A stretch of DNA of 64,000 nt from Albirhodobacter sp048262715 (GTDB taxonomy: Bacteria > Pseudomonadota > Alphaproteobacteria > Rhodobacterales > Rhodobacteraceae). The notes beneath the pieces are model-generated. The model saw only the letters and a list, made by a program, of their open reading frames with translations. It ran no database searches and was not told the DNA's origin. Positions 33,580 through 42,520 of this stretch are shown here, piece by piece. Position 1 is the first letter of the stretch. The number at the start of each line of letters is the position of its first letter. The DNA is taken from the NCBI GenBank assembly GCA_048262715.1, contig JBLXEV010000011.1:62001-126000 (forward strand). Reading direction: 5' to 3'. Position numbers and translations under genes: made by a program.

Positions 33580-34491
33580 TCAAGGTTTCGGGCGAATGGG
33601 GCGCGCAAATGTGAGGTTTGTGGTCTGCGGGGCCTGCTCAACCCAGTGTTGGAAGGGCAAAACGGCCCCATCGGCCCGAGATTGCGCCACCAATGCCAAA
33701 TCGACCTCGGCGCGGATCCAGCCCGCAGCGCTCAAATCACCCTGCGCGATGACGCCCGTTTCCGGCCAGCCGCGATCTGCGGGGCCGTAGATCGCGGCAG
33801 CGCCGACGTTCTCATCCACCGCCGGACACCAGAGCGCCTGACCTACAGTGGGGGATTGCACGACAACGCATTGATTTTCCAATGCCCGCGCCATCGCGCC
33901 CACCCGCACGCGGCTATAGCCCGACAGCGCATCGGTGCAGGACGGCACCAGCAGGATCTCGGCCCCCGCCTCCGCCAAGGCGCGCGAGAGCAGAGGGAAC
34001 TCGCTATCGTAACAAATGACCACGCCGATCTTGCCCAGCGCGGTCTCGAACAGGGTCAGCCCTGCACCCGCATCAACGCGCCAGTCTTCGCGCTCAAAGC
34101 GGGTCATGATCGCCTTATCCTGTGCGCCGATCCGGCCCTCCGGGCCAAACAAGGTCGCGCGGTTCAGCCGCTTGCTGCCCTCAACTAAAGGGGCCTCGAT
34201 CACAGGGCCTGAGGGCGCGAGGATATGGCAGGCGTGGCGCGCCGCAAGCTCTGCGAACAGTGCCTCCATCGGCGCGCGCAGCCCCGCCACATGCTGCAAG
34301 CTCGCCTCCAGATCGCCCGCGATCTCGGCGCCGCCCAAGCTGGCCAGCTCCATCGCACCATATTCGGGAAAGACAAGGAGATCGGCCTGCGCCTCTTCGA
34401 CCCAGCGGCTCACCTTCTCCGCATAGCTCGCCCAATCGTCATGAAAATCAAGCGGATAGGCCGCCCCCGCGATCCTTATCACGCGGCTCAC
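33580..34491 (-). CDS. carbon-nitrogen hydrolase (nitrilase superfamily)
   Basis: A 303-residue amidohydrolase with the Glu-Lys-Cys catalytic set: Glu43 in VFPEYGAMEL, Lys in GRIGAQDKAIMTRFE (about residue 136), and Cys in LLVPSCTDALSGYSRVR (about residue 180). Substrate is unknown; the long GAMARALENQCVVVQSP segment is typical of branch 10-type proteins. It overlaps the GNAT gene by 4 bases. The three-gene set nitrilase-GNAT-NTF2 lies inside an otherwise conserved housekeeping cluster. Confidence 0.86.
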   Translation of the reverse strand: MSRVIRIAGAAYPLDFHDDWASYAEKVSRWVEEAQADLLVFPEYGAMELASLGGAEIAGDLEASLQHVAGLRAPMEALFAELAARHACHILAPSGPVIEAPLVEGSKRLNRATLFGPEGRIGAQDKAIMTRFEREDWRVDAGAGLTLFETALGKIGVVICYDSEFPLLSRALAEAGAEILLVPSCTDALSGYSRVRVGAMARALENQCVVVQSPTVGQALWCPAVDENVGAAAIYGPADRGWPETGVIAQGDLSAAGWIRAEVDLALVAQSRADGAVLPFQHWVEQAPQTTNLTFARPIRPKP

Positions 34492-35078
34492 AATGCCCGC
34501 CCCCAGAATTGCAGCGCCTTTTCCGTTGGCTCCGCCTCATCCACATCCGCCCAGGTAAACCGTGCGACCACGCCCTCCATCGGCGCATAGCCGCGCTTGC
34601 GCCAGAACCCGTCGAGCGGACGATAACTGGCAGGGCGCAGCGGATGATCCACTGGCCGGATCACCGAACAAAACGCCGAGAAGCTAGCGCCGATCCGGCG
34701 CGCATGGGCCTCCCGCGCGTCAAAGAACGCGTGCCCTAGCCCGCGCCCGCGATAGGCCGGCAAGAGCACCGATTCCGCGCAGTAGAACACATCCTGAAGG
34801 GCAAGCCCCGTTCCCGCGAAGGGCGCCGCAAAATCGCCTGCGTGATCTTCCAGTGGCGTGCCCGTCGCCGCCCCGATCAGGCGATCTTTGTCGAACGCGC
34901 CGACAACAACCGCATGATCCTTGCCGCGATAGCTCTCCATATAGCTGCGCTCATAATCGAGCGATCCGTCATAGAGGTAAGGCCAGTCGCGAAACACGTC
35001 GATGCGCAGCCGCGCAACGTCCCCAAGCACGGCTTCCAGATCATCGCCCGTCAGAACGCGCGTCGTGATCGTGCTCAT
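34488..35078 (-). CDS. GNAT-family N-acetyltransferase
   Basis: A 196-residue acetyl-CoA transferase. The coenzyme A motif is ESVLLPAYRGRGLGHAFFDAREAHARRIG (about 113-141), with the R-G-R-G-L-G phosphate loop. The N-terminal region is rich in aromatic and acidic residues. Coupled to a carbon-nitrogen hydrolase, it may act on a small amine or amide. ATG 35078 was chosen over 35117 because the earlier start overlaps the NTF2-like gene. Confidence 0.86.
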   Translation of the reverse strand: MSTITTRVLTGDDLEAVLGDVARLRIDVFRDWPYLYDGSLDYERSYMESYRGKDHAVVVGAFDKDRLIGAATGTPLEDHAGDFAAPFAGTGLALQDVFYCAESVLLPAYRGRGLGHAFFDAREAHARRIGASFSAFCSVIRPVDHPLRPASYRPLDGFWRKRGYAPMEGVVARFTWADVDEAEPTEKALQFWGRAL

Positions 35079-35088
35079 TTCAACGCGC

Positions 35089-35496
35089 TCACGCGACCTG
35101 CGCCAGCCAATCGGCAAGGTTGTAATAGGTGGTCACCCGCGCGATGCGATCCCCTTTGAGCGTGAAGAACGAGCCCGCCGGAAGCCGATATTGCTGGCCC
35201 CGCGCGGGCGGCAGATTGCCATCCGTTTCCAGATAGACGCCGTTGACGATAAACTCGGCCGCCGCGCGCGTGCCGTGATCATTGGCCAAAATCACCATAT
35301 CCGTCAGGTTCTCATTGTAGCAACGGGTCATATGCGCGTTGAATTCGCGAAATGCCTCAACGCCCGTGCGGATCTTGCCTTCATTGACGTGATGCTCGAA
35401 ATCCTCCGTCAGCAAGGATTCCATCGCGGCGGTATCACCCGTGTTGAAGGCATCGAAGTAGCGCGACACTGTCATAAGGGCCATGGTACGGGGCAT
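35089..35496 (-). CDS. NTF2-like / SnoaL-like protein
   Basis: A 135-residue single-domain cone-fold protein of the ketosteroid isomerase-like group. The N-terminal helix segment VSRYFDAFNTGDTAAMESLLTEDF and the C-terminal RIARVTTYYNLADWLAQV are typical. Function is not predictable; many bind or isomerise small metabolites. Its ATG overlaps the stop of the phosphatase gene (TAATG). Confidence 0.8.
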   Translation of the reverse strand: MPRTMALMTVSRYFDAFNTGDTAAMESLLTEDFEHHVNEGKIRTGVEAFREFNAHMTRCYNENLTDMVILANDHGTRAAAEFIVNGVYLETDGNLPPARGQQYRLPAGSFFTLKGDRIARVTTYYNLADWLAQVA

Positions 35497-35957
35497 TATG
35501 TCTCATCCTTAATTGGGCCGAAGCGCTCCAGCATCCGGGCCTTAATCTGATCGCGGGTTTGACGGTAAGCGTTGAGCTTGGCCTCGCGCCCCTCACCGAT
35601 CCCTGTTGGATCCATGATCGGCCAATACTCCACGTCGAGATGGAAATATCTCGTTAACTCTAGCGCTTGGCGCTGCGAAGCAGGGGAAAGAGCAATCACC
35701 AGATCAAAGGCCGAGAGGTCATCCCCCCAATCCTTGAGCTGATCAAAGCTGCGCGAGCGGTGGCGTTCCAGATCAATACCGATCTCCGAGCATACCGCGA
35801 TGGTAAACCCGTCGATCTCCAGATCCGCCTTCACCCCCACCGATTGCACATAACATCCCGTCCCGTAAAACGCCTTCATCATCCCCTCAGCCATCGGCGA
35901 GCGTGTGGCGTTATGGTCGCAACAAAAGAGGACCGAAGACGGAAGACCCATGCTCAC
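35496..35957 (-). CDS. low-molecular-weight protein-tyrosine-phosphatase family protein
   Basis: A 153-residue phosphatase fold. The P-loop is C13-DHNAT-R19 followed by SPMAEG, the CX5R motif, within VLFCCDHNATRSP. The general acid would be the aspartate in MDPTGIGEG near residue 120. It could also act as an arsenate reductase-like enzyme, since the fold is shared. It overlaps the UPF0262 gene by 4 bases. Confidence 0.86.
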   Translation of the reverse strand: MSMGLPSSVLFCCDHNATRSPMAEGMMKAFYGTGCYVQSVGVKADLEIDGFTIAVCSEIGIDLERHRSRSFDQLKDWGDDLSAFDLVIALSPASQRQALELTRYFHLDVEYWPIMDPTGIGEGREAKLNAYRQTRDQIKARMLERFGPIKDET

Positions 35958-36433
35958 TTCACCGGATTAAGCGCACAGATCAGAGTAAACAAGCGGCGCG
36001 CGGTGTCGATATCGAATTCTGCTTTTCCCTCAAGCCGCTCCTGTAAAACCCGCGAGCCCTCGTTGTGAATGCCCCGCCGCGCCATATCAATCGCCTCTAT
36101 CTGGCTGGGCGGCATCGTCTTCACCGCCTCGAAATAGCTCTCACAGATCTGGAAGTAATCCTTCACCACCTGCCGGAACGGGCCGAAGGACAGATGGAAC
36201 TCCGCCACCTTCTCGCCATCCTCGGAACTGGTATCAAACACCAACCGCCCCTCGCGCACCGAAAGCGCTAGGCGGAACGGGCCTTCCGGCGCAGGCTGAT
36301 CGCCGCGCGCGGGCAGTGCGAAGCTGTTATCCTCCAACAGATCATAAACCGCGACGCGGCGCTCTTGCTCGATCTCGGGCGTTGGCGCAGGCAGGCCATT
36401 GTCGTCGATCTCGATATAAGAAATCCGTGACAT
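35954..36433 (-). CDS. UPF0262 family protein
   Basis: A 159-residue conserved alphaproteobacterial protein of unknown function. The diagnostic region is HLSFGPFRQVVKDYFQICESYFEAVK (about 84-109), followed by QIEAIDMARRGIHNEGSRVLQERL. Homologues commonly sit between hisD and a low-molecular-weight phosphatase gene, as here. ATG 36433 starts the family consensus and lies 1 base from the hisD stop; the longer frame to 36535 would run back into hisD. Confidence 0.88.
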   Translation of the reverse strand: MSRISYIEIDDNGLPAPTPEIEQERRVAVYDLLEDNSFALPARGDQPAPEGPFRLALSVREGRLVFDTSSEDGEKVAEFHLSFGPFRQVVKDYFQICESYFEAVKTMPPSQIEAIDMARRGIHNEGSRVLQERLEGKAEFDIDTARRLFTLICALNPVK

Positions 36434-36434
36434 A

Positions 36435-37745
36435 TCACTCAGATCCTTCATTGAGCGCATCAAGCCGCGCACGCACGGAAAGCCCGTGAGCCTGTAGGGA
36501 TTCGGATTTGGCCAGCACTTCCGCCGCAGGGCCAATGGCGCGCAGGCTTGCGGGCGTCATTTTCGCCAAAGTCGTGCGCTTGACGAAATCGAGTACCGAG
36601 AGGCCGGAGGAGAACCGCGCCGAGCGTGCCGTCGGCAGGACGTGATTCGGCCCGCCAATGTAATCGCCAATCGCTTCGGGCGTGTAGGCCCCAAGGAAAA
36701 TCGCCCCCGCATGGGTGATCTGCGCACTCAAACCCTCCGGGTCCGCGACGCAGAGCTCGAGATGCTCGGGCGCCACGCGATTCGACAGCGCCGCCGCCTG
36801 CGCCAGATCGCGCACCACGATCACCGCGCCGAAATCGCGCCAGCTCTCGCCCGCAATCGCGCGGCGCTCCAAAGTCTCCAACCGCGCCTCGACCGCCGCC
36901 GCGACAGCTTGGCCGAACCCCGCATCATTGGTGATCAAGATCGATTGCGCGCTCGCGTCATGTTCCGCCTGCGACAGCAGGTCGAGCGCGATCCAATCGG
37001 GATTGTTATCCTTATCTGCAATCACGAGGATTTCGGATGGGCCGGCGATCATATCAATCCCGACCTTGCCAAACACCCGCCGCTTCGCCGCCGCGACAAA
37101 CGCGTTGCCAGGGCCGGTAATCTTATCCACCGGCGCAATCCTCTCGGTCCCGTAGGCGAGCGCCGCCACCGCCTGCGCGCCGCCGATCCGGTAGACCTGA
37201 TCGACCCCCGCGATCTCAGCCGCCAGCAAAACCAGCGGATTCACAACGCCGTTCGGCGTCGGGCAGACAACCACCAGCCGCTCTACGCCCGCCACCTTGG
37301 CGGGAATCGCATTCATCAAGACCGAGGAAGGGTAGCTCGCCAGCCCGCCAGGAACATAGAGCCCCGCCCCCGAAACCGGCGTCCAGCGCCAGCCAAGCGT
37401 GGCCCCTGTCTCGTCTTGCCACATATCATCTTGCGGGATTTGCCGCGCGTGATAGGCCTTGATCCGCGCCGCCGCCAATTCCAGCGCTGCACGCTCAGTT
37501 GGCGGCACTGTCGCGATCTGCGCTTCGATCTCTTCGCGTGAAAACGCCAGCGTCTCCGGCGTCAGATCCAGCTTGTCGAATTTCGAGGTCATCTCAATCA
37601 CCGCGGCATCGCCGCGCGCGCGCACATCCGCAATAATCCCCGCCACCGTCGCATCGACGTCGGGACTATCTTCGCGCTTCATCCCCAAAAGGGCTGCAAA
37701 ACGTGCCTCGAAATCGGCATCCTGAACATCGAGAAATTGCGGCAT
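36435..37745 (-). CDS. hisD: histidinol dehydrogenase
   Basis: Catalyses the last two oxidations of histidine synthesis, L-histidinol to L-histidine, with NAD and zinc. It is 436 residues, the normal length. Clear motifs include GLYVPGGLASYPSSVLMNAIPAKVAGV, VDKITGPGNAFVAAAKR, IAGPSEILVIAD and APEHLELC. ATG 37745 with AAGGAGT upstream gives the standard N-terminus. It follows the DUF2948 gene across an intergenic palindrome. Confidence 0.97.
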   Translation of the reverse strand: MPQFLDVQDADFEARFAALLGMKREDSPDVDATVAGIIADVRARGDAAVIEMTSKFDKLDLTPETLAFSREEIEAQIATVPPTERAALELAAARIKAYHARQIPQDDMWQDETGATLGWRWTPVSGAGLYVPGGLASYPSSVLMNAIPAKVAGVERLVVVCPTPNGVVNPLVLLAAEIAGVDQVYRIGGAQAVAALAYGTERIAPVDKITGPGNAFVAAAKRRVFGKVGIDMIAGPSEILVIADKDNNPDWIALDLLSQAEHDASAQSILITNDAGFGQAVAAAVEARLETLERRAIAGESWRDFGAVIVVRDLAQAAALSNRVAPEHLELCVADPEGLSAQITHAGAIFLGAYTPEAIGDYIGGPNHVLPTARSARFSSGLSVLDFVKRTTLAKMTPASLRAIGPAAEVLAKSESLQAHGLSVRARLDALNEGSE

Positions 37746-37829
37746 CGGGCACTCCTTTGACACCGGATTAAGGCCTTGGCGCGCGCCCTGCAAGCAGGAC
37801 AGACCGTTTCGCCTCTCAGTTCAGGCCAA

Positions 37830-37901
37830 TGCCTCCGGCGGGGATATTTAGACTCTGTGGAAAATGCCTTCCAGAGAGCTCAAATATCCCCGCCGGAGGC
37901 A
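37830..37901. repeat. intergenic palindromic element (GGGATATTT type), copy 1
   Basis: A perfect 20-base inverted repeat (37830-37849 with 37882-37901; core CCTCCGGCGGGGATATTT) encloses 32 bases, with an inner partial hairpin TGGAA/TTCCA. It lies between hisD and the DUF2948 gene. A related element occurs at 53324-53471. Confidence 0.8.
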
Positions 37902-37909
37902 CCCCGATT

Positions 37910-38389
37910 TCAGCTCTCGCCGTGATTTGGCGCTTTTCCCGAAGGCGCGGCATAGGGCCGCGTCACATCGCGCAGATCAACATTCAGGCATTCCGCGCTG
38001 ACCGCCAAAGCGCCATCGCCCGCGAAGGTCAACAGGATCCGGCCTGTGCATTCCGCGCCTTGCTCCCATGTGATGTCGAGCAACGACAGGACCGTATCGG
38101 AATCGCCCTTCGTGATCCCCTGCCCCGCAATTTTCGTCACATCGGAGAGAATCAGCAAGGCCCGCACCCGCTCATAGGGCCTTCCCGCGCGCTGCGCGGC
38201 TGTTTGGTCTTCCCAGCGGAACCGATTGAGTAACAGCACCAGCCGCCGCGCTTTGGGATCCCAGCGCATATCCGCCGCCGTCAGCACCGCATCTTGCACC
38301 AGTGTCGAGATGACCGCGAGATCCTCTGGGCCTTGCGCCATCAGCGCCAGCGCGCCGCGCTCGCCGTCTTCAAACTTTGCATCAGCCAT
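37910..38389 (-). CDS. DUF2948 family protein
   Basis: A 159-residue alphaproteobacterial protein of unknown function. Its body, DLAVISTLVQDAVLTAADMRWDPKARRLVLLLNRFRWED, is typical of DUF2948, and homologues are regularly found between murA and hisD. Predicted soluble, no signal peptide. It is likely cotranscribed with murA, 74 bases upstream. Confidence 0.88.
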   Translation of the reverse strand: MADAKFEDGERGALALMAQGPEDLAVISTLVQDAVLTAADMRWDPKARRLVLLLNRFRWEDQTAAQRAGRPYERVRALLILSDVTKIAGQGITKGDSDTVLSLLDITWEQGAECTGRILLTFAGDGALAVSAECLNVDLRDVTRPYAAPSGKAPNHGES

Positions 38390-38463
38390 CGCTATCCCCT
38401 TTGGATCATCGCCGGTTTTGCCTTCCTGCCCGATATAGGAAGGAAGGCCCGATTTTTTAGGGG

Positions 38464-39735
38464 TCAGCCCTCTTTGACCCGCTCAATCACCGCACCCACG
38501 GCAGAAAGCTTGTCCTCGACATGCTCATAGCCGCGATCCAAGTGATAGACGCGGCTCACCACGGTTTCGCCCTCCGCCGCCATACCCGCGAGAATCAGCG
38601 AGACAGAGGCCCGCAGATCGGTCGCCATCACCGGCGCGCCTTTGAGCTTATCGACGCCCGTCACCGTGGCGTGGCCGCCGTGCACATCAATTTTCGCGCC
38701 CATACGGATCAGTTCCGGCGCATGCATGAAGCGATTCTCGAAGATCTTTTCTTCCAGCACCGAGGTGCCCTCAGCGGTGCACAGCAGCGCCATCATCTGC
38801 GCCTGCAAATCGGTCGGGAACCCGGGGAACGGCTCGGTCGTGACATCCACCGCCTGAATCCGGCCATTCTTGCGCGAAACTTTGAGGCCAGTCTCGGTTT
38901 GCTCTACGCTCGCGCCTGCCGCATCCAGCTTTTCGCAGAACGCACCGACCAGATCGATCGTGCCGCCCAAACATTCCACCGTGCCGCCGCAGACCAGCGG
39001 CGCGAGCATATAGGTGCCCAGCTCGATCCGGTCAGTGACCACCGCATGTGTCGCCCCGCCCAGACGTTCAACGCCTTGAATGGTGATAGTGGAGGTGCCT
39101 TCGCCTTCGATCTGCGCGCCCATTTTGCGCAAGCATTGCGCCAGATCGACGATTTCCGGCTCACGTGCGGCATTGTTGATGACCGTCGTGCCCTTGGCCA
39201 ACGTCGCCGCCAGCAGCGCGTTTTCAGTCGCGCCCACGGAGGCGAAATCAAAGTTGATCTGCGCGCCTTTCAGGCGTCCGCCGGGGGCTTTCGCATGCAC
39301 ATAGCCATCGCGCAGATCCAGTTCCGCGCCCATCGCCTCAAACGCTTTGAGATGCAAATCCACGGGTCGCGCGCCAATCGCGCAGCCGCCCGGAAGCGAT
39401 ACAACCGCATGACCATCGCGCGCCAGCATTGGGCCCAGCACCAAAATCGACGCGCGCATCTTGCGCACGATATCGTAATCGGCGGTGTGGTTGTGGATGT
39501 TATGCGACGACAGCGCGAGTACTTTGCCGCCCTGCATCGCGGCGACTTCCGCGCCGAGCGAGCCCAGAAGCTCTGTCATCGTTTTGATATCGGAGAGGCG
39601 CGGCGCATTGGTCAGCGTCAGCGGCTCTTCCGTCAGCAAGGTCGCGGGCATCAGCGTCAGCGCCGCGTTTTTGGCCCCTGCGATGGGAATCACCCCGTTG
39701 AGCTCCCCGCCGCCTTTTACAATGATCTGGTCCAT
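38464..39735 (-). CDS. murA: UDP-N-acetylglucosamine 1-carboxyvinyltransferase
   Basis: First committed step of peptidoglycan synthesis: transfers enolpyruvate from PEP to UDP-GlcNAc. Its 423 residues contain IPIAGAKNAALTLMPATLL near the N-terminus with the catalytic lysine, and Cys118 in LPGGCAIGARPVDLHL, the residue attacked by fosfomycin. TEPFPGFPTDLQAQMMAL and LDRGYEHVEDKL complete the family pattern. Confidence 0.97.
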   Translation of the reverse strand: MDQIIVKGGGELNGVIPIAGAKNAALTLMPATLLTEEPLTLTNAPRLSDIKTMTELLGSLGAEVAAMQGGKVLALSSHNIHNHTADYDIVRKMRASILVLGPMLARDGHAVVSLPGGCAIGARPVDLHLKAFEAMGAELDLRDGYVHAKAPGGRLKGAQINFDFASVGATENALLAATLAKGTTVINNAAREPEIVDLAQCLRKMGAQIEGEGTSTITIQGVERLGGATHAVVTDRIELGTYMLAPLVCGGTVECLGGTIDLVGAFCEKLDAAGASVEQTETGLKVSRKNGRIQAVDVTTEPFPGFPTDLQAQMMALLCTAEGTSVLEEKIFENRFMHAPELIRMGAKIDVHGGHATVTGVDKLKGAPVMATDLRASVSLILAGMAAEGETVVSRVYHLDRGYEHVEDKLSAVGAVIERVKEG

Positions 39736-39790
39736 CTCTCGCGCCCGCCTCTAATTCGTCATTTGTTATGCGCCCTATCACCAGCGCGTT

Positions 39791-40003
39791 TTATACGTCT
39801 TGCTCGGGTTGCCCCGAAATCTCGCCCTCATCCGGCAGATCTTCCTCCGCCTCTTCCTCTGCCCGCCCGCGCGATTGCGCTTTGCGGCGTTGGAGATTGG
39901 CCCGAAGCGCCGCTTTCAGCCGCGCCTCACGCTCCGCCGCCGCGCCGCCGCCCTTGCGCGGAGCCGTTTGAGAGCCGTGTTTCTTGCCAGATGTCTCGTT
40001 CAT
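39791..40003 (-). CDS. small charged protein, function unknown
   Basis: A 70-residue hydrophilic protein with a basic first half (EREARLKAALRANLQRRKAQSRGR) and an acidic second half (AEEEAEEDLPDEGE). Short proteins of this shape occur upstream of murA in related genomes, so it is probably real. It has no hydrophobic core and is likely partly disordered. It starts 268 bases upstream of murA on the same strand. Confidence 0.6.
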   Translation of the reverse strand: MNETSGKKHGSQTAPRKGGGAAAEREARLKAALRANLQRRKAQSRGRAEEEAEEDLPDEGEISGQPEQDV

Positions 40004-40146
40004 ATCGCCCTCTCTAGCGGGTGTTTGGAAAAGGGTCCAGATTTCGTGTGAATTTGCTCTTGCACCCCCGCGAGTTTGCGTCTAAATCCCCGCCACGGTC
40101 GACAGAGACAGCCTAGCACTGGCACTGGCACTGACGACATAAGGAT

Positions 40147-40221
40147 GCTGTGGTAGCTCAGTGGTAGAGCACACCCTTGGTAAGGGTGAGGTCGAGAGTT
40201 CAATCCTCTCTCACAGCACCA
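40147..40221 (+). tRNA. tRNA-Thr (anticodon GGT)
   Basis: A complete 75-base cloverleaf: acceptor GCTGTGG/TCACAGC with one G-U pair, D-stem GCTC/GAGC, anticodon loop TTGGTAA between CACCC and GGGTG, T-loop TTCAATC between GAGAG and CTCTC, discriminator A and encoded CCA. Confidence 0.97.
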
Positions 40222-40362
40222 TCCTCCCCCCTCGATGAACACTCAATATGACGCAAGCGCGGCATTCGTTTTGCCTCATGCTGTCGGCCTTGCGGCAGCG
40301 CGTTTGACATGAGAGGCTGCGCGCTCATCCTCTTCGCGCAAACCCCATCGCAAGGCCTGCAT

Positions 40363-41397
40363 ATGACCGAAAACGCCCCCACTGACGCCGCGCAGGATGC
40401 GGGCGGGTTTACGCCTGCCGCCTCACTCGCGCCTTATGTGCAGCAGTTGGGCCGTGGCCCCAGCAAATCACGGCACCTGACGGCGGAGGAAGCGCAGGAC
40501 GCGATGACCATCGTGCTCGAGGGCCGCGCAGCCCCCGAGGCGGTGGGGGCGTTGTTGATGCTTTGGCGCTATCGGTCCGAGAATGGCGACGAGATCGCGG
40601 GGATTGTGCGGGCAATGCGGGCGCGCATCCCCGCGTGGCGCGCGCTGGCACCCGATCTCGATTGGCCGTCCTATGCCGCGGGAAAATCACGCGGTCTGCC
40701 GTGGTTCTTGCTGGCCGCGAAGCTCACCGCCTCGGCGGGGCACCGGATTGTGCTGCACGGGCTGAACTCGCATCAATCCGCCGCCGCCGCCCTGCCGCCC
40801 GCCCTCAGCATCGCAGGGATCGCACGGGCGAAGACGCCCGAGGCCGCGAAAGCGGCACTGGATCTCACCAATCTCGTCTACGTGCCGCTCGACGCGCTGG
40901 ATCAACGCTTCGTTGACCTGCTCGCGCTGCGCGAACATCTGGGCCTGCGCTCGCCCGTCAACACCGCGCTGCGCGCACTAAACCCCTGCGGGGCCCGTGC
41001 CCAGGTGCAAGGCGTGTTCCACCCGCCTTACCGCGGGCTGCAACAAGATGGCGCACTGGCCTTGGGCGAGCAAAATCTCCGCGTTCTCAAAGGCGGCGGC
41101 GGCGAGTTTGAACGGCAACCCAATAAGGCGGTCGAGCTGATGGGGCTGGCGAATGGCGCGCCCTTTGATGGCACCGCCCCTGCGCTGATGCGCGGTGCGA
41201 AGCGGATGTCCGAGGCCGCAGATGGCGCGAGTGATCCCTCCGCGCTTGGCGCGCTCTGGTCTGGCACGCTTACGGATGAATTTGCCCTGAATATCGTGCT
41301 GGGCACCGCAGCATTAGCGCTCGGGATGCTGGAGGGCTTGGATCATTCGGCGGCTTACGCGCGGGCGCAAAGCCTTTGGCAGGCGCGGGCGCGGTAA
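40363..41397 (+). CDS. TrpD2/YbiB-type glycosyltransferase-family protein
   Basis: A 344-residue relative of anthranilate phosphoribosyltransferase. The N-terminal helical domain has the TrpD-like LTAEEAQDAMTIVLEGRAAPEAVGALLMLWR. The central region lacks the usual GTGGD phosphate loop, as in YbiB/TrpD2, which binds nucleic acid rather than making tryptophan. HGLNSHQSAAAALPPALSIAG and RVLKGGGGEFERQPNK are family blocks. ATG 40363 is preferred to 40309 on homology of the N-terminus. Confidence 0.83.
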   Translation: MTENAPTDAAQDAGGFTPAASLAPYVQQLGRGPSKSRHLTAEEAQDAMTIVLEGRAAPEAVGALLMLWRYRSENGDEIAGIVRAMRARIPAWRALAPDLDWPSYAAGKSRGLPWFLLAAKLTASAGHRIVLHGLNSHQSAAAALPPALSIAGIARAKTPEAAKAALDLTNLVYVPLDALDQRFVDLLALREHLGLRSPVNTALRALNPCGARAQVQGVFHPPYRGLQQDGALALGEQNLRVLKGGGGEFERQPNKAVELMGLANGAPFDGTAPALMRGAKRMSEAADGASDPSALGALWSGTLTDEFALNIVLGTAALALGMLEGLDHSAAYARAQSLWQARAR

Positions 41398-41425
41398 CGC
41401 CTGCCACCCGCCAAAACCGCCGAAA

Positions 41426-42505
41426 TCAAAGCGCTATGAGATGGTTGTCGAAGGCGACCGCGTTCTTTGCCCCTGCGGTGACGCGCGCCAGCCCTGCCCC
41501 CTCGGCTTGGATCAACGCGGTTCCCCCAAAGCCATCTGTGGCGGTGAACCCGCCGCCCGCGGCAGGGCCAAGCCCGCAAACATCCGCCAGCGCGGCGGAA
41601 GAGACCGCCTCACCCGAGGCCGCATAGATCTGCACCCGCCCGCCTTTGGGCGAGGAAATCGCTACATGCTCCCCCGAGGCCGAGAACGCGCAGGATCCGG
41701 CGTAGCCCTTCATCGCAAGCTCTTCGCCAATGAGCGGCTCGCAAAGCTGCGGGGCCTGCCCGAGACGGTGCAGCCCCAAAAGCGGCACCGCCTCAAACGG
41801 ATCGCCCTGCCATTGCATCGCAAAACCCACCAAACCATCACCGCGCACCGAGAGATGGCGAATCGAGTTCTGCGCGAGATCGGGCAGCTCGACCTGATCC
41901 AGCACCTCCCCCGTCGCCCTCAGATAGGTCAGATTCGGGCGCATTGTCTCAAGGTTCAGCGGGGTGCGATCCGAGGGGTCCGTCTGGATGCCGCCATTGG
42001 CGATCACCAGATCCTCGCGATCCGGCAGACGCAAAATCTCATGCGGGCCGATGCCATGGCTCGCGAATTCCGCGATCCGCCGCCACGTGCTGACCTCCCA
42101 CACCCCGATCCGGCCTTCAGAGCCTTCCGCGACCACTTCGGAGGTGTAAAGCCGCGTGCCATCGGAGGAAAACGCCCCATGCCCGTTGAACTGCCGCCCC
42201 GCTGGCGGCTCCAACTGCGCGATCACCGCGCCGTGGACGCAATCAATCACCAAACCGAACACGCCGGGTCGGCGCGCGAAGGCCACGGCGATGGGCTGGT
42301 TTGGGTGGGCCGCGCCCGCATGGCCGCGCGCGGGCAGCGCAAGGCGGAAGATTTCCTCGCCCTGCCCCGTCAGCCCAAGCACCGCGTAATCGCCCGCAGG
42401 CAGCCGCGCCGCCGCGAGGAAGGCGGGGCTGCCCGCCGCCGCCCAACCGCTCTGCGCGAGGCTTGTTGCCGCCGCGAGCGACGCGAGGAAGGTCCGCCGT
42501 CTCAT
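41426..42505 (-). CDS. DUF1513 exported protein of the imelysin iron operon
   Basis: A 359-residue periplasmic protein. The N-terminus MRRRTFLASLAAATSLAQSG is a twin-arginine-like signal (RRRTF). The body looks like a seven-bladed propeller (repeats such as NGHGAFSSDGTRLYTSE and GSCAFSASGEHVAISSPKGG). It is the last of four genes ordered imelysin, di-haem oxidoreductase, imelysin, DUF1513. The same gene set is known in Pseudomonas (PA4370-PA4373 region), where it is iron-regulated. Its exact role is unknown. Confidence 0.85.
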   Translation of the reverse strand: MRRRTFLASLAAATSLAQSGWAAAGSPAFLAAARLPAGDYAVLGLTGQGEEIFRLALPARGHAGAAHPNQPIAVAFARRPGVFGLVIDCVHGAVIAQLEPPAGRQFNGHGAFSSDGTRLYTSEVVAEGSEGRIGVWEVSTWRRIAEFASHGIGPHEILRLPDREDLVIANGGIQTDPSDRTPLNLETMRPNLTYLRATGEVLDQVELPDLAQNSIRHLSVRGDGLVGFAMQWQGDPFEAVPLLGLHRLGQAPQLCEPLIGEELAMKGYAGSCAFSASGEHVAISSPKGGRVQIYAASGEAVSSAALADVCGLGPAAGGGFTATDGFGGTALIQAEGAGLARVTAGAKNAVAFDNHLIAL

Positions 42506-42520
42506 AATTGTGCCTCCAGT

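Noticed and set aside
38521..40017. 498-codon plus frame over murA
   Set aside because: Antisense to murA and to the small charged gene; no ribosome-binding site and no homology visible.
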